NCBI RefSeq assembly: GCF_024199985.1
Contig: NZ_JANARS010000006.1
Location: 1 to 64,000, forward strand
Source: Nocardioides pinisoli
Lineage (GTDB): Bacteria > Actinomycetota > Actinomycetes > Propionibacteriales > Nocardioidaceae
DNA: 64,000 bases
Direction of reading: 5' to 3'
Both the position numbers and the translations under genes were made by a program. Below are positions 56,514 to 64,000 of this stretch, piece by piece. The number at the start of each line of letters is the position of its first letter. Position 1 is the stretch's first letter. Below the pieces are notes generated by a model. That model had not been told where the DNA came from. It ran no database searches and worked only from the letters and a program-made list of their open reading frames with translations.

Positions 56514-57839
56514 TCAGGATGCGCGTGGCCGCTCGCAGCCGAGCAGCTCCTCGCCGCGACAGCGGTCCTCGCCGCGGCCGCCCACGACGCGGTCGCGACC
56601 CCGTCCGCCGAGAAGGACGTCGTCCGCGGCCGACCCGATCAGTACGTCGTCGCCCCCGCGGCCGCGCGCGGTGTAGGCCGAGCTCCCCCTGACCCGGTCG
56701 GGCCCCGCGGTGCCGAGGTAGGTCCACCGCCCTGCGCCGGACGGCATCACCACCCGCTCGACCCCCGTGAGCGTGGCGCGGACCGCCCGCTGGCGCGCGA
56801 GGCGTACGACGAACCGCCCCCGCGCGAGGTCGACCACCCCGCGGGCCCGGCGGCCGGTGTTGCCGACCGACAGCAGGACCTCGTCGCGTCCGTCACCGCC
56901 TGCGACCGTGTGGCGTCCGACGTCGAGCTGGGCGACCAGACGGTCACGGCCGGAACCGCCGTCGAGGGTCGCGGGACCGCGCGTCTTGGTGAGGTCGTCG
57001 CGGCCGGCACCGCCGAGCAGCACGTCGTCGCCCCCGGACGAGTCGAGGGAGTCGTCTCCGTCTCCCCCGTCGAAGACGTCGTCGGCCGGTTCGCCCGGGG
57101 CGGGTGAGTACTCGTCCCAGTCGTTGAGCACGAGGTCGTCGCCACCGCGGGCGTCGACGCGGTCGCCGCCGCCCTTGCCGATCAGCTGGTCGGAGCGCTC
57201 GGTCCCGAGCAGGTGGTCGGCGTGCGTGGAACCGATCAGCTCGACGACGTAGCCGATCCTCGGCTGCGGCTGGTCGACGACGACGGTGTCGTTGCCCTCA
57301 CCCGTCGCGACGCCACTGACGAGGTCGACGGTCACGCCGGCCCCCGAGCCGGAGTAGTCGATGGTGTCCGGGGGGTTCCAGCCGTCGCCGCGCAGGACGG
57401 TGTTGACGCCGACGTCGACGAGGTCGTCGCCCGGACCGGGCACGAGCGCGTCGCCGGCGGGCTCGTCGGCGCTCTCGAAGACGTTGACCAGGCCGTTGGT
57501 GCCGCCGAAGAGGCGGTCGTCGCCCGGTCCTCCCGCGAGCTCGTCGGGCCCGGCGTCGCCGCAGATGGTGTCGTCGCCCCCGCCGCCGACGATGACGTCG
57601 GTCCCGTCGAGGCCGGCGATCACGTCGTCGCCCGCGGTGCCGACGAGGCGGTCGGCGCCGTCGGTGCCCACGATCATGGCCGGCAACCCGTCACAGGTCG
57701 CCGCGACCGACCGCGCGGGCACAGCGGATGAAGCGGTCACGGCGCCCGACGCGGGAGCGACCGCGACGACAGCGCAGGCGAGGCAGGCGAGGCAGGCGAG
57801 GCAGGCGAAGGTGGCGCCGAGCGCGTTCCGAGATGGCAT
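56514..57839 (-). CDS. secreted RTX-repeat calcium-binding protein
   Basis: This 441-residue protein has a signal peptide with an unusual triple LAC (CLACLACLACAVVAVAPA). The mature part is filled with hemolysin-type GGxGxDxxx nonapeptides (GTAGDDVIAGLDGTD, GGGGDDTICGDAGPDELAGG, GGRGRDRVVGGRGEDRC). These fold as calcium-binding beta-rolls. There is no enzymatic domain or type I secretion tail; Sec export is likely. ATG 57839 is taken as start; ATG 57854 is possible. Confidence 0.88.
   Translation of the reverse strand: MPSRNALGATFACLACLACLACAVVAVAPASGAVTASSAVPARSVAATCDGLPAMIVGTDGADRLVGTAGDDVIAGLDGTDVIVGGGGDDTICGDAGPDELAGGPGDDRLFGGTNGLVNVFESADEPAGDALVPGPGDDLVDVGVNTVLRGDGWNPPDTIDYSGSGAGVTVDLVSGVATGEGNDTVVVDQPQPRIGYVVELIGSTHADHLLGTERSDQLIGKGGGDRVDARGGDDLVLNDWDEYSPAPGEPADDVFDGGDGDDSLDSSGGDDVLLGGAGRDDLTKTRGPATLDGGSGRDRLVAQLDVGRHTVAGGDGRDEVLLSVGNTGRRARGVVDLARGRFVVRLARQRAVRATLTGVERVVMPSGAGRWTYLGTAGPDRVRGSSAYTARGRGGDDVLIGSAADDVLLGGRGRDRVVGGRGEDRCRGEELLGCERPRAS
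57775..57807. repeat. 9-bp tandem repeat in signal peptide
   Basis: AGGCAGGCG is repeated three times (57781-57807) after a partial copy at 57775-57780. It encodes the LAC triplets of the RTX protein signal peptide. Copy number could vary by slippage without changing the frame. Confidence 0.85.
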
Positions 57840-57872
57840 GGGCCCACCATGCACCCCGCCGCGCCCGAGCGC

Positions 57873-59225
57873 CTACGACGCGAGGGTGAAGCTGCTCGCC
57901 AGCCGGAGCTCGGCGGGCGACCAGGTCACCTCCCCCGCCGGACCGCCGGGGAGCGGCGGGGAGGTGGACCGGATGATGCGGAGGTGCTCGGTGACGCCGT
58001 GGACCTCGTGGCGGCTGGTCTGACCCGGATCGGCCACCCAGGAGGCCCAGCCGGGTGACTCCTTGACGTAGTTGCAGCGCTCGCACAGGCCCTGGCCGTT
58101 GCTGGCCTCGGTGCGGCCGTCGGCGGCGGCAGGGACGACGTGGTCGTGGTGCCGGATGGCAGCGTTGCAGCCAGGGGTGCGGCAGGTGCCGCCGTCGCGG
58201 AGGTGGATGAGCTCGGCCAGCAGCCCCTCGAAGCGGCGGCTCGTGGACTCCATCGCGACAAGGGCGCGGTCCTCGGGGCTCGCGAAGAGCCGCCGGAGGG
58301 CAGCCTTGGCGGCGTGGCTGGCGCGACGCACCCACGCAGTGCACAGCTCCGCGGGCAGGAAGCCCTCGCCCTGCACCAGACCGGGCTCGGTGCCGTCCCC
58401 GAGGAGCGACTCGACGCCGATGACGAGGTTGACCCGCACCGGGACGGCGTCGGTCACGGTCTCGTCGCCGGTGATCCGCGCCGCGAGGGTGTCGGCCCGG
58501 ACCTGGCCGGCGGTGCGCTGGTCGCCCTGCGCCCGGGCGGTCGCGGCCGCGTCGTCGAGGGCCGCTCGGACCGCGGAGAGGACCTCGAGGGGCAGCGTCG
58601 CGGTGAGCTGCCCGGTGCCGTCGTCGAGGCGCCGCGACGTCACCCGGCGCTCGGCCCGGGCCCGGGCGTGCCGCCTCGCCTCTGCCTCCGCGGCGACGGT
58701 CAGGCACGAGCGTCGGACCGCCTGGCGCAGGCGGGCGTCGCCGAGTCCGGCGAGCCGCGGGGCGAGGTCGTCGTCGACACGGGCGCGCTGCTCGGGCGCG
58801 AGGTGGGCGACCTCGCGGGCGATCATGAAGGCACGGTCCTCGGTGAGCTCGCCGCGGCCGAGCGCGGCCAGCGTGAGCGGGAGGTCGTCGCGGAGCCGCC
58901 GCGACAGCAGCACGCGCTGCTCCCCCGCATGCGGGCTGGCCAGCGTCGCGAGCGCGACCTCCGCGCCGATCGACATCGCCCGCGGCGGCGTACGACGTCC
59001 GGCCGCCGGCACGTCCTCGGTGGCGGCGTCCTCTGCGAAGGTGGTCGTGACGACCGCCTGGGCGGCCGCGGCCGCGGACTTGATCCGCTCCAGGGCCTCG
59101 AGCCGGTCGAGCAGGTCGGCACCCCCGCCGGCAGGCGCCAGGGCAACCAGGGAGTCAGCCAGGAGGTCGGCCAGCGCGTGCAGGTCATCGGCCTGCCACG
59201 CCTGGCCTCCTGCCTGAGCCACCAT
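57873..59225 (-). CDS. DUF222-HNH endonuclease, 13E12 repeat family
   Basis: This 450-residue protein has the DUF222 domain (about 15-290) and a C-terminal HNH domain (CRTPGCNAAIRHHDHVVPAA, then GLCERCNYVKE, about 360-410) with CxxxxC and CxxC pairs. The family is the mycobacterial 13E12 repeat type, found in many copies in actinobacteria. ATG 59225 has GGGAGG upstream. A perfect LexA box at 59246-59261 places it under SOS control. Its target is unknown; a homing-like or DNA-damage role is debated. Confidence 0.9.
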   Translation of the reverse strand: MVAQAGGQAWQADDLHALADLLADSLVALAPAGGGADLLDRLEALERIKSAAAAAQAVVTTTFAEDAATEDVPAAGRRTPPRAMSIGAEVALATLASPHAGEQRVLLSRRLRDDLPLTLAALGRGELTEDRAFMIAREVAHLAPEQRARVDDDLAPRLAGLGDARLRQAVRRSCLTVAAEAEARRHARARAERRVTSRRLDDGTGQLTATLPLEVLSAVRAALDDAAATARAQGDQRTAGQVRADTLAARITGDETVTDAVPVRVNLVIGVESLLGDGTEPGLVQGEGFLPAELCTAWVRRASHAAKAALRRLFASPEDRALVAMESTSRRFEGLLAELIHLRDGGTCRTPGCNAAIRHHDHVVPAAADGRTEASNGQGLCERCNYVKESPGWASWVADPGQTSRHEVHGVTEHLRIIRSTSPPLPGGPAGEVTWSPAELRLASSFTLAS

Positions 59226-59245
59226 TCCGACACCTCCCGTGTTGG

Positions 59246-59261
59246 TCGAACGTATGTTCGA
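59246..59261. promoter_or_regulatory. LexA SOS box
   Basis: TCGAACGTATGTTCGA matches the mycobacterial SOS box TCGAAC-N4-GTTCGA exactly and is fully palindromic except for the centre. It lies 21 bases before the DUF222-HNH start. Confidence 0.85.
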
Positions 59262-59326
59262 TTGTCTCACGCCTCTCGGCCCAGGTCAACGGCCCGAGAA
59301 CATGTGGAGATGCCCCAAGCGCCTCG

Positions 59327-59737
59327 TCAGCGGGGGTCGGTCGCAAGGACGTCGTAGGTGAGCTCGTCGGTGAAGGTCCCGTCGAGGAGCAGGTCGCTCT
59401 GGCGCATGCGTACCGTTCGCCGGAACCCGGCCGCCTCAGCCACTCGCTGCGAGCCCACGTTGCCCACGGCCACCACCAGCGTGATCCCGGCCAGACCTCC
59501 ACCACCGTCACTCACTGGCGTGAAGGCCTCGCCGACGACCGCCCGAGCAGCGGCGGTGGTGACGCCGGATCCACGCGCTTCCGGATGTGCCCAGTAGCCC
59601 AGTGCAGCAGTGTCGGTCAGCTCGCCGCCGCGGCCGATCAGGCTGATGTGACCGAGCAGGTCGTCGGTCGCCGTGTCGGCGATTGCCCAGCTCATGTGGG
59701 TGCCCGCCTCGACGCCGGCGAGCGCGCGTTTGATCAA
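59327..59737 (-). CDS. GNAT acetyltransferase, probably 5'-truncated
   Basis: From TTG 59737 the frame gives 136 residues with the GNAT core HPEARGSGVTTAAARAVVGEA (in two parts, about 50-70) and GNVGSQRVAEAAGFRRTVRM. The open frame continues upstream to the tRNA remnant, with ADPETVTWLGGEVINERYGL, which also looks like GNAT sequence, but has no ATG, GTG or TTG. The natural start has therefore probably been lost, perhaps through events at the island attachment site. It may be a pseudogene. Confidence 0.6.
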   Translation of the reverse strand: MIKRALAGVEAGTHMSWAIADTATDDLLGHISLIGRGGELTDTAALGYWAHPEARGSGVTTAAARAVVGEAFTPVSDGGGGLAGITLVVAVGNVGSQRVAEAAGFRRTVRMRQSDLLLDGTFTDELTYDVLATDPR

Positions 59738-59840
59738 CCCGTGAGCATGGTCGAGGCCGTACCGCTCGTTGATGACCTCACCTCCGAGCCACGTGACCGT
59801 CTCCGGGTCCGCGCATGCCTGCTGCCCCCGCTGGCCACTC

Positions 59841-59881
59841 GGTGCCCCGGCTGGGGTTCGAACCCAGACTGTGCGGTTTTT
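59841..59881 (-). other. tRNA 3'-half remnant, island attachment site
   Basis: On the minus strand the order is: anticodon-stem 3' strand ACCGC (59877-59873), five-base variable loop, T-arm CTGGG-TTCGAAC-CCCAG (59867-59851), acceptor 3' strand CCGGGGC (59850-59844), A and CC. The matching 5' half (GCCCCGG and a GCGGT stem) is absent to the right, so it is not a working tRNA. This is the expected att duplicate left by tyrosine-integrase insertion. The amino-acid identity cannot be read from the fragment. Confidence 0.75.
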
Positions 59882-60184
59882 AAGACCCTCAACTAGACCC
59901 TATAGGGTCCACGGCGGTCCGGGTCGGTCCGCGCCCTCGTCAGCCGTTTGTGCTGGTCAGCCTGAGTTTTGCACGCCTCGCACACGGTTTCAGTGGGGAT
60001 TCACGTCGAGGCCGAATGCGACTGATGCCGGAGCGCCGAAGGAGCGCCGTGACGCGTGGGCACTCGGCAGTGCAACCCACGCACACCCCGACCTGCGGAA
60101 TGAGGAAGACGCCCAACGGCAGGCGTACGGTTCGCCGCTCCTCGCGCTCTGCAAGGGAGCGCCGAACCGAAGGGAATGGCTGCC
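59882..60184. other. non-coding left arm of island
   Basis: No convincing gene is present in this 303-base stretch. It contains GAGCGCCGAAGGAGCGCC-like short repeats near 60032-60050 and a related GGAGCGCCGAACCGAAGGG near 60156-60174 just before the next gene. Integrase arm-binding or excision sites could lie here, but I cannot identify them. Confidence 0.4.
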
Positions 60185-60511
60185 ATGCCCGAGAACAGCA
60201 CCCGAGTCCGACACGCGGTAAGCCGCTCCACAGGAGCGACGACCTGGACCCGCAAGGACGGCGACGAGTGGCGCACGACCTGCCTCAACCACGGGGCGGA
60301 GACGACCGCCTCCGCTCGCGGCCAAGCTTGGAAGAACGGCTCGACCCCAGCCAACTTCTGCTCCAAGTGCAAGGCCATCGTTGCCGGCAAGGCGGAGAAG
60401 ATCACGGAAGGTCGGCTTGACCTCCCCGCCCCCAAGGCGAAGAAGCCGGCAACGAAGAAGACCGCCGCGACGACCACCGTCAAGAAGGCCGCTCGGGTTA
60501 GCGCCGCGTAG
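60185..60511 (+). CDS. small Lys/Ala-rich island protein
   Basis: This 108-residue protein has an N-terminal globular part with three cysteines (TTCLNHGAE, FCSKCKAI), possibly one metal site. The tail is a basic histone-H1-like stretch (APKAKKPATKKTAATTTVKK, about residues 81-100). DNA binding is plausible but not shown. ATG 60185 is preferred, with GAAGGG about ten bases upstream; ATG 60176 is an alternative. A hairpin follows at 60533. Confidence 0.6.
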   Translation: MPENSTRVRHAVSRSTGATTWTRKDGDEWRTTCLNHGAETTASARGQAWKNGSTPANFCSKCKAIVAGKAEKITEGRLDLPAPKAKKPATKKTAATTTVKKAARVSAA

Positions 60512-60532
60512 TCGTCCAGTCACACCCCGCTC

Positions 60533-60563
60533 GCAAGGCTGGCCCGTCGAGGCCCGGCCTTGC
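60533..60563. terminator. hairpin after small island gene
   Basis: GCAAGGC and GCCTTGC form a perfect 7-bp stem, extended by a wobble pair and two G-C pairs. It lies 21 bases after the stop at 60511. Confidence 0.55.
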
Positions 60564-60594
60564 AGCACACCCGCTGGGAACCAACTATGTAGCC

Positions 60595-60870
60595 ATGGAC
60601 ATTAGTGAGACCAGCGAGGTCATCAAGGCCCTAAATGCTGCCGCATCCGGTTCGGAGACATGGCGCCAGGAAACGTTCGTTATGCAGCGTGAGAGCGAGA
60701 CTCACGGCTGGCAAGACGTCACGATCACCATCCTTGATCGGGGGCCCTCAATCTCACCGCGTTACGCGGTGTCGGCCGAGACCGCCGGTGGGCAACGGTG
60801 CGCGGGCAATTCGGGCGACGACCTCGAGGTCGTCATTGCGACTGTTCATTGGTACCAACTCGACCACTGA
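60595..60870 (+). CDS. small hypothetical island protein
   Basis: This 91-residue protein has no recognised domain. It is soluble with a beta-rich middle (DVTITILDRGPSISPRYAVS). AACTAT lies six bases before ATG 60595, the leaderless pattern used elsewhere in this genome, which supports expression. Confidence 0.5.
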   Translation: MDISETSEVIKALNAAASGSETWRQETFVMQRESETHGWQDVTITILDRGPSISPRYAVSAETAGGQRCAGNSGDDLEVVIATVHWYQLDH

Positions 60871-60893
60871 CGAGGCGACCGCAAGTTGTGCTT

Positions 60894-60951
60894 AGGCGGA
60901 TCGGTAGGTCGCGCTGGGCGCTCGCCCCAGCCGCCCGGCCTAGATCCGCCT
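60894..60951. terminator. large hairpin between convergent island genes
   Basis: AGGCGGATC (60894-60902) and GATCCGCCT (60943-60951) pair perfectly. An inner GCTGGG/CCCAGC stem lies between them. It sits between the 60595 gene and the convergent DUF262-HNH gene. Confidence 0.65.
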
Positions 60952-61004
60952 CAGGTGGGTTTGCGGGCTGTCGGGTGGGGCGTGCGCCGCTAACTCGGCG
61001 GAAT

Positions 61005-62177
61005 CTAGCGGTTGCCCTTCGCTTGATTGTGGGTCTTGCAGAGCATCTCGCAGTTCGCGAGATCCGTCTTGCCGCCCTTCGACCAGGCGGTTACATGGTC
61101 GGCGTCCATCTCGGCCCGCTTGTAGATCCGAGCTTGGTTGGCGTTGGTCAACCCCGCGCACGTCGGGCAGTTGGACACGCCCTTCGCCTTGGCCGCTTTA
61201 GTCTGCTTTTCGTAGGCGGCGCGCTTGACGGGCTCCTCGAAGAGACGGATGTCTAGAAGCTTCGGATCGGATTCGCCGCCGAGCAAGTACTCATAGATGC
61301 CCTTGGGCGCTCTCACGGCGTCGTCCGCGCGCAACTCGTCGATCCGCTTGTCAAGCGCCGCGGCGCTGTAGGAGGTCTTGTTGTACTCCTCGTACAGACG
61401 ACCCCACTCAAGACCCTTCATCTCTGGGTCCGGGGAACGGGTGAACACGCTCCCGATCCAGTCGATCACTGTCGTGAAGTAGGTCTTGAGGCCGTCGATA
61501 TTGGTGTCATTACGATGAGCCGCCATGTAGGCGTCGATCGATTGGCCCTCCGACGCTGCAACCCAGTTGAGTGCAACCCCGAGGACTTCCTGACGCTTCA
61601 CATCGCCTCTGATGTACGACTGCCACTTCTGGAGGTTGGCGTTGCGAGGGTTGCTGTACTCAGCCTTGGCCGCAGTGATGAACGGCCCGGAGTAGATCGC
61701 ATTGAGAAGTTCCTGAGCGTTCAGCGGGACGCCAGCGATATTGATCGTCTGGAACCACTCCTTAATCTCCTTCTCTTTGCCTTCGCACTCGTAGACCAAG
61801 AGATCGCTGTCCAGGATCTTCTGCTGCTCATCCTTAGGAAGCGACGAGAAGGTCTGCTCGTTGCCATTGACCTTGATGGCGAACTTGCCAGTAACGAAGC
61901 GCCCCACGCTCGTGATGCGCTGCTGGCCGTCCAAGACCTCTAGGTCGCCGTCCGGCTTGACGTTGAAGTAGATAAGTCCGAGTGGATACCCCTTTAACAG
62001 CGAGTCGATGACAGCCTTGTCGCGGCCCTTGGCGTCATCGTAGATGTAGTTCCGCTGATACTCCGGCTGGATCGTCAACTTGCCGTTGAGGCCGAAGACA
62101 CCCTTCGCCTCCAGCATGTTGAAGACAAAGCCCTCAACAACCTGTTCGACGGTGTAGTGCTTGAGGTTGGTCTTCAC
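61005..62177 (-). CDS. DUF262 protein with C-terminal HNH nuclease
   Basis: This 390-residue protein has a DUF262/ParB-like N-terminal domain ([10 protein letters not shown] near 37-46, DGQQR at 83-87), which in GmrSD-type and SspE proteins binds nucleotides and controls nuclease activity. A helical linker precedes a C-terminal HNH (CPTC at 337-340; DADHV with H361; N375; [10 protein letters not shown] at 380-389). The usual DUF1524 partner is replaced by a McrA/5-methylcytosine-nuclease-like HNH. Its ATG overlaps the methyltransferase stop by four bases, so the two proteins are made together. It probably provides the restriction activity; this is inferred. Confidence 0.85.
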   Translation of the reverse strand: MKTNLKHYTVEQVVEGFVFNMLEAKGVFGLNGKLTIQPEYQRNYIYDDAKGRDKAVIDSLLKGYPLGLIYFNVKPDGDLEVLDGQQRITSVGRFVTGKFAIKVNGNEQTFSSLPKDEQQKILDSDLLVYECEGKEKEIKEWFQTINIAGVPLNAQELLNAIYSGPFITAAKAEYSNPRNANLQKWQSYIRGDVKRQEVLGVALNWVAASEGQSIDAYMAAHRNDTNIDGLKTYFTTVIDWIGSVFTRSPDPEMKGLEWGRLYEEYNKTSYSAAALDKRIDELRADDAVRAPKGIYEYLLGGESDPKLLDIRLFEEPVKRAAYEKQTKAAKAKGVSNCPTCAGLTNANQARIYKRAEMDADHVTAWSKGGKTDLANCEMLCKTHNQAKGNR

Positions 62178-63397
62178 TTGGCGACCTTTCGCTTGATCAG
62201 GACTCGCTTGAACGAAGACACGTAATACTCGCCATCAACTTCGTAGTAGGGCTCGCCGTCTGGAGGGCTGTCGAGCTTGAACGCGGGACCACTGTTTAGG
62301 GCCCCCACCTTCTTGCGCGACCCATCGGGCTTCACCAGTGTCTGACCAGGATAGGTCTTCGTGGATATGTCCGACCACGTTTGAGTGAGGCTTACGATCT
62401 CAAACTGGTCAGGGTTATACCTATCAAGAAATGAGATCGGAACGCCCATCAAGCCGTCGTAGTCACTGGGGATGGCATCGGTCCGCGGGACGTCGATGGC
62501 ATCGAAGTTGTCCATCGTGCGATAGCCCTTGCCTCTGACCACCTTGTGCTTGCTGAACTTGATGTTGTCTTCCATAGACATCAACTGCATCGGCTCGTGA
62601 CGACGGCCGTGATCCAGGTTGGTCCACCAGCAAGAATTTCCGAGCCTGGTGAAGTTGTGCAGATCGTTGGGCGCGTACCCGAGACGCTTTGCCTTCGCAG
62701 CGTCCTTCGGATCCACCGCCATGCCCTTCGGGACGCCGAATACCATGTCGGATGTGTTGCCAGTCGCACCCTTCCAAATCGTGTTGCTCCTGACGAGGGC
62801 GAAGAAGTCCTTCGTCGTGACGGCGGCATCGCTCCCGATGACGGAGAACTTCTTGTTGCTCTCGATGAGCCAAGCGATGAATGCTCGGAACATGCTGAAC
62901 GGCGGATTGGTGATGATGACGTCCGCCTCATCGCGAAGCGCCGTCACTTCCGCGCTTCTGAAGTCACCGTCGCCCTCGAGGTACTCCCATTGGAGGTCGT
63001 CGATATTGATGACGCCGTCACCGTTGTGGTCCTCGCGCTCTAGGACAAACTTCTTGCCGTTGACTCGAGTCCTCGACGGGTCGAAGTGCTCGTCCTCTGT
63101 CTCGAACAGAGTCGGAGCGTAGAAGCTTCCAGCCGGGTTGCTGTCTGGCGCATACGACGTTGAGATCAACTTCTTGAGACCAAGTGTGGTGAAGTTGAGA
63201 GCGAAGTACTTGGCGAAGTTGGACCACTCGGGATCGTCACACGGGCAGAGGACGACCTTGTCGCGGAACACGTCAGGGTCGTACTCCCGGTAGGCGTTGA
63301 TCTCACTTTCGATGTCAGCCCACTGCGTGTAGAACTCGTCCTGCTTCACTCGCCGCGCTGTCGAGAGATGGCTGTTGTTGAACCCGGTTGACGTCAC
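62174..63397 (-). CDS. EcoRI-type adenine-specific DNA methyltransferase
   Basis: This 407-residue protein resembles the M.EcoRI family of N6-adenine methyltransferases. It has the N-terminal [12 protein letters not shown] (about residues 15-26), [14 protein letters not shown] as the AdoMet region (48-61), GDGDFRS and the catalytic NPPF (164-167, [16 protein letters not shown]). A loop [13 protein letters not shown] (about 123-135) resembles an EF-hand calcium loop. The predicted product methylates the site read by the partner nuclease, or marks self DNA. No EcoRI-like endonuclease is adjacent; the partner is DUF262-HNH. Confidence 0.88.
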   Translation of the reverse strand: MTSTGFNNSHLSTARRVKQDEFYTQWADIESEINAYREYDPDVFRDKVVLCPCDDPEWSNFAKYFALNFTTLGLKKLISTSYAPDSNPAGSFYAPTLFETEDEHFDPSRTRVNGKKFVLEREDHNGDGVINIDDLQWEYLEGDGDFRSAEVTALRDEADVIITNPPFSMFRAFIAWLIESNKKFSVIGSDAAVTTKDFFALVRSNTIWKGATGNTSDMVFGVPKGMAVDPKDAAKAKRLGYAPNDLHNFTRLGNSCWWTNLDHGRRHEPMQLMSMEDNIKFSKHKVVRGKGYRTMDNFDAIDVPRTDAIPSDYDGLMGVPISFLDRYNPDQFEIVSLTQTWSDISTKTYPGQTLVKPDGSRKKVGALNSGPAFKLDSPPDGEPYYEVDGEYYVSSFKRVLIKRKVAK

Positions 63398-63475
63398 AGG
63401 GCGACCCTAGAGGAACGCGGCGACAAGACCCGACGATCCCGTCCCCAAAGCAACTTTGGTCTCAGTCCGCGGCTC

Positions 63476-64000
63476 TCAAGAAGCCGACACCGGCAGGCGC
63501 GTGACGTTAGGGGCCGCCCACATGGCTGCGGTGGCGTTGCGCTTGTCCCGGTCGGGCTGTGAGTGTGAGTAGCGGTCGAGCGTCATCTTGGTGCTGGCGT
63601 GGCCCAGACGCTCGGCGATCTCCACGATGCTCAACGCGCCTGGCCGGCCGATCTGCTCGACCAGCCACGAGGCGTGGAAGTGCCTCAGGTCGTAGAAGCG
63701 CACCGACGTCGGCAAGCTTGCGCTGGTACGCAGGCTCGACCAGTAGCGCATCGTGAACCACCCGTGTCGCAATGGACGGTTGAACACCAGCCAGTCGACG
63801 TCCGTCCCGGTCTTGCGCTGCTTCGCGCCGCGCTTGAACTCCCCCACCCCGGGGACCACGGGTAGGAGGGAGGGGTCAGCGGGTAGCCGGTCGGGGTGAG
63901 CGGCGAACCACCTGGCGGCTCGGGCCTGCTGCGTCGTCAGGTGAACGCGGAGCGCATCAGCGGTGAAGTCATCGAGGTCGATGGTGCGGCGGGAGCGTCG
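63476..64000 (-). CDS. tyrosine-type integrase, C-terminal part
   Basis: This is the C-terminal 174 residues of a tyrosine recombinase; the N-terminus lies beyond the window. Seen here are the second catalytic arginine region (RFYDLRHFHASWLVEQ), the box II HxxR-like LGHASTKMTLDRYSHS with the His and the nucleophile Tyr, and a polar tail. The upstream frame stays open to 64000, with TIDLDDFTADALRVHL. It probably inserts the island at the 3' end of a tRNA gene, consistent with the tRNA remnant at 59841. Confidence 0.9.
   Translation of the reverse strand, partial: RRSRRTIDLDDFTADALRVHLTTQQARAARWFAAHPDRLPADPSLLPVVPGVGEFKRGAKQRKTGTDVDWLVFNRPLRHGWFTMRYWSSLRTSASLPTSVRFYDLRHFHASWLVEQIGRPGALSIVEIAERLGHASTKMTLDRYSHSQPDRDKRNATAAMWAAPNVTRLPVSAS

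Larger units (their letters stand above)
59841..64000. mobile_element. tRNA-integrated genomic island, left part
   Basis: The left edge is a duplicated tRNA 3' half (59841-59881, minus strand). The minus-strand integrase at 63476 runs off the right window edge. In the usual layout the intact tRNA, with its 3' end facing left, would lie just past the integrase. Cargo: two small proteins and an MTase/DUF262-HNH pair. Cargo genes 61005-63397 have visibly more A/T than the flanking chromosome, as expected for transferred DNA. No capsid, plasmid replication or conjugation gene is seen. Confidence 0.75.

Noticed and set aside
59841-59915. Intact tRNA gene at the island edge
   Set aside because: The T-arm and acceptor 3' strand are perfect, but the matching acceptor 5' strand, D-arm and anticodon-stem 5' strand are missing.
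59841-64000. Prophage
   Set aside because: Apart from integrase no phage structural, lysis or packaging gene is visible; a small island or satellite fits better, though sequence beyond 64000 is unseen.

Overview
The window is a high-GC actinobacterial chromosome segment. The mycothiol S-conjugate amidase, DosR/DevR-type signalling, many leaderless GTG/ATG starts and the gene content fit Nocardioides or a close Nocardioidaceae relative; the genus is inferred from gene content, not from an rRNA. No rRNA and no intact tRNA is present.

Layout. 1-465: end of an IS481-like element. 480-2116: a YihY-type membrane protein and a frameshifted HAD phosphatase. 2113-7127: a divergent N-acetylglucosamine locus (SIS isomerase/deaminase, PTS IIB, IIA and HAD leftward; GntR regulator, PTS IIC and nagA rightward) around a DasR-like operator. 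7197-15938: a galactoside module, with an ABC importer lacking its ATPase (leftward) and GH42 beta-galactosidase, DeoR regulator and GH36 alpha-galactosidase (rightward). 16610-21355: a 1581-residue secreted protein joining a sugar-dehydrogenase-like propeller, two carbohydrate-binding modules and a DUF1080 domain. 21497-43821: mostly housekeeping genes (MMPL transporter, mca, greA, ilvA, AI-2E exporter, GlmL-like protein, metB, msrA, acetyltransferases, PfkB kinase, subtilase, UbiB-type kinase, AAA/GNAT/VWA operon). 43910-47495: a DosR/DevR-like redox module (PNPOx protein, two-GAF histidine kinase, DoxX protein, NarL-type regulator) with two DosR-like boxes. 47545-59225: small stress and metabolic genes, cystathionine beta-synthase, BI-1 protein, RTX-repeat protein and a 13E12-type DUF222-HNH protein behind a perfect LexA box.

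59841-64000 (and beyond) is a small genomic island. Its left edge is a duplicated 3' half of a tRNA gene (minus strand), and the C-terminal half of a tyrosine integrase lies at the right window edge. Its cargo is two small unknown proteins plus an overlapping gene pair of lower GC content: an EcoRI-type adenine methyltransferase followed by a DUF262 protein with a C-terminal HNH nuclease. This pair is the best candidate for a poorly described restriction or anti-phage system.

How genes work together: GlcNAc is imported and phosphorylated by the split PTS, deacetylated by NagA and probably deaminated/isomerised by the SIS protein, under GntR control. Galacto-oligosaccharides enter through the ABC system and are cut by GH42 and GH36. 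metB and cbs provide transsulfuration. A recurring leaderless promoter pattern (TAnnnT-like hexamer 6-7 nt before the start codon) was used to choose many starts.
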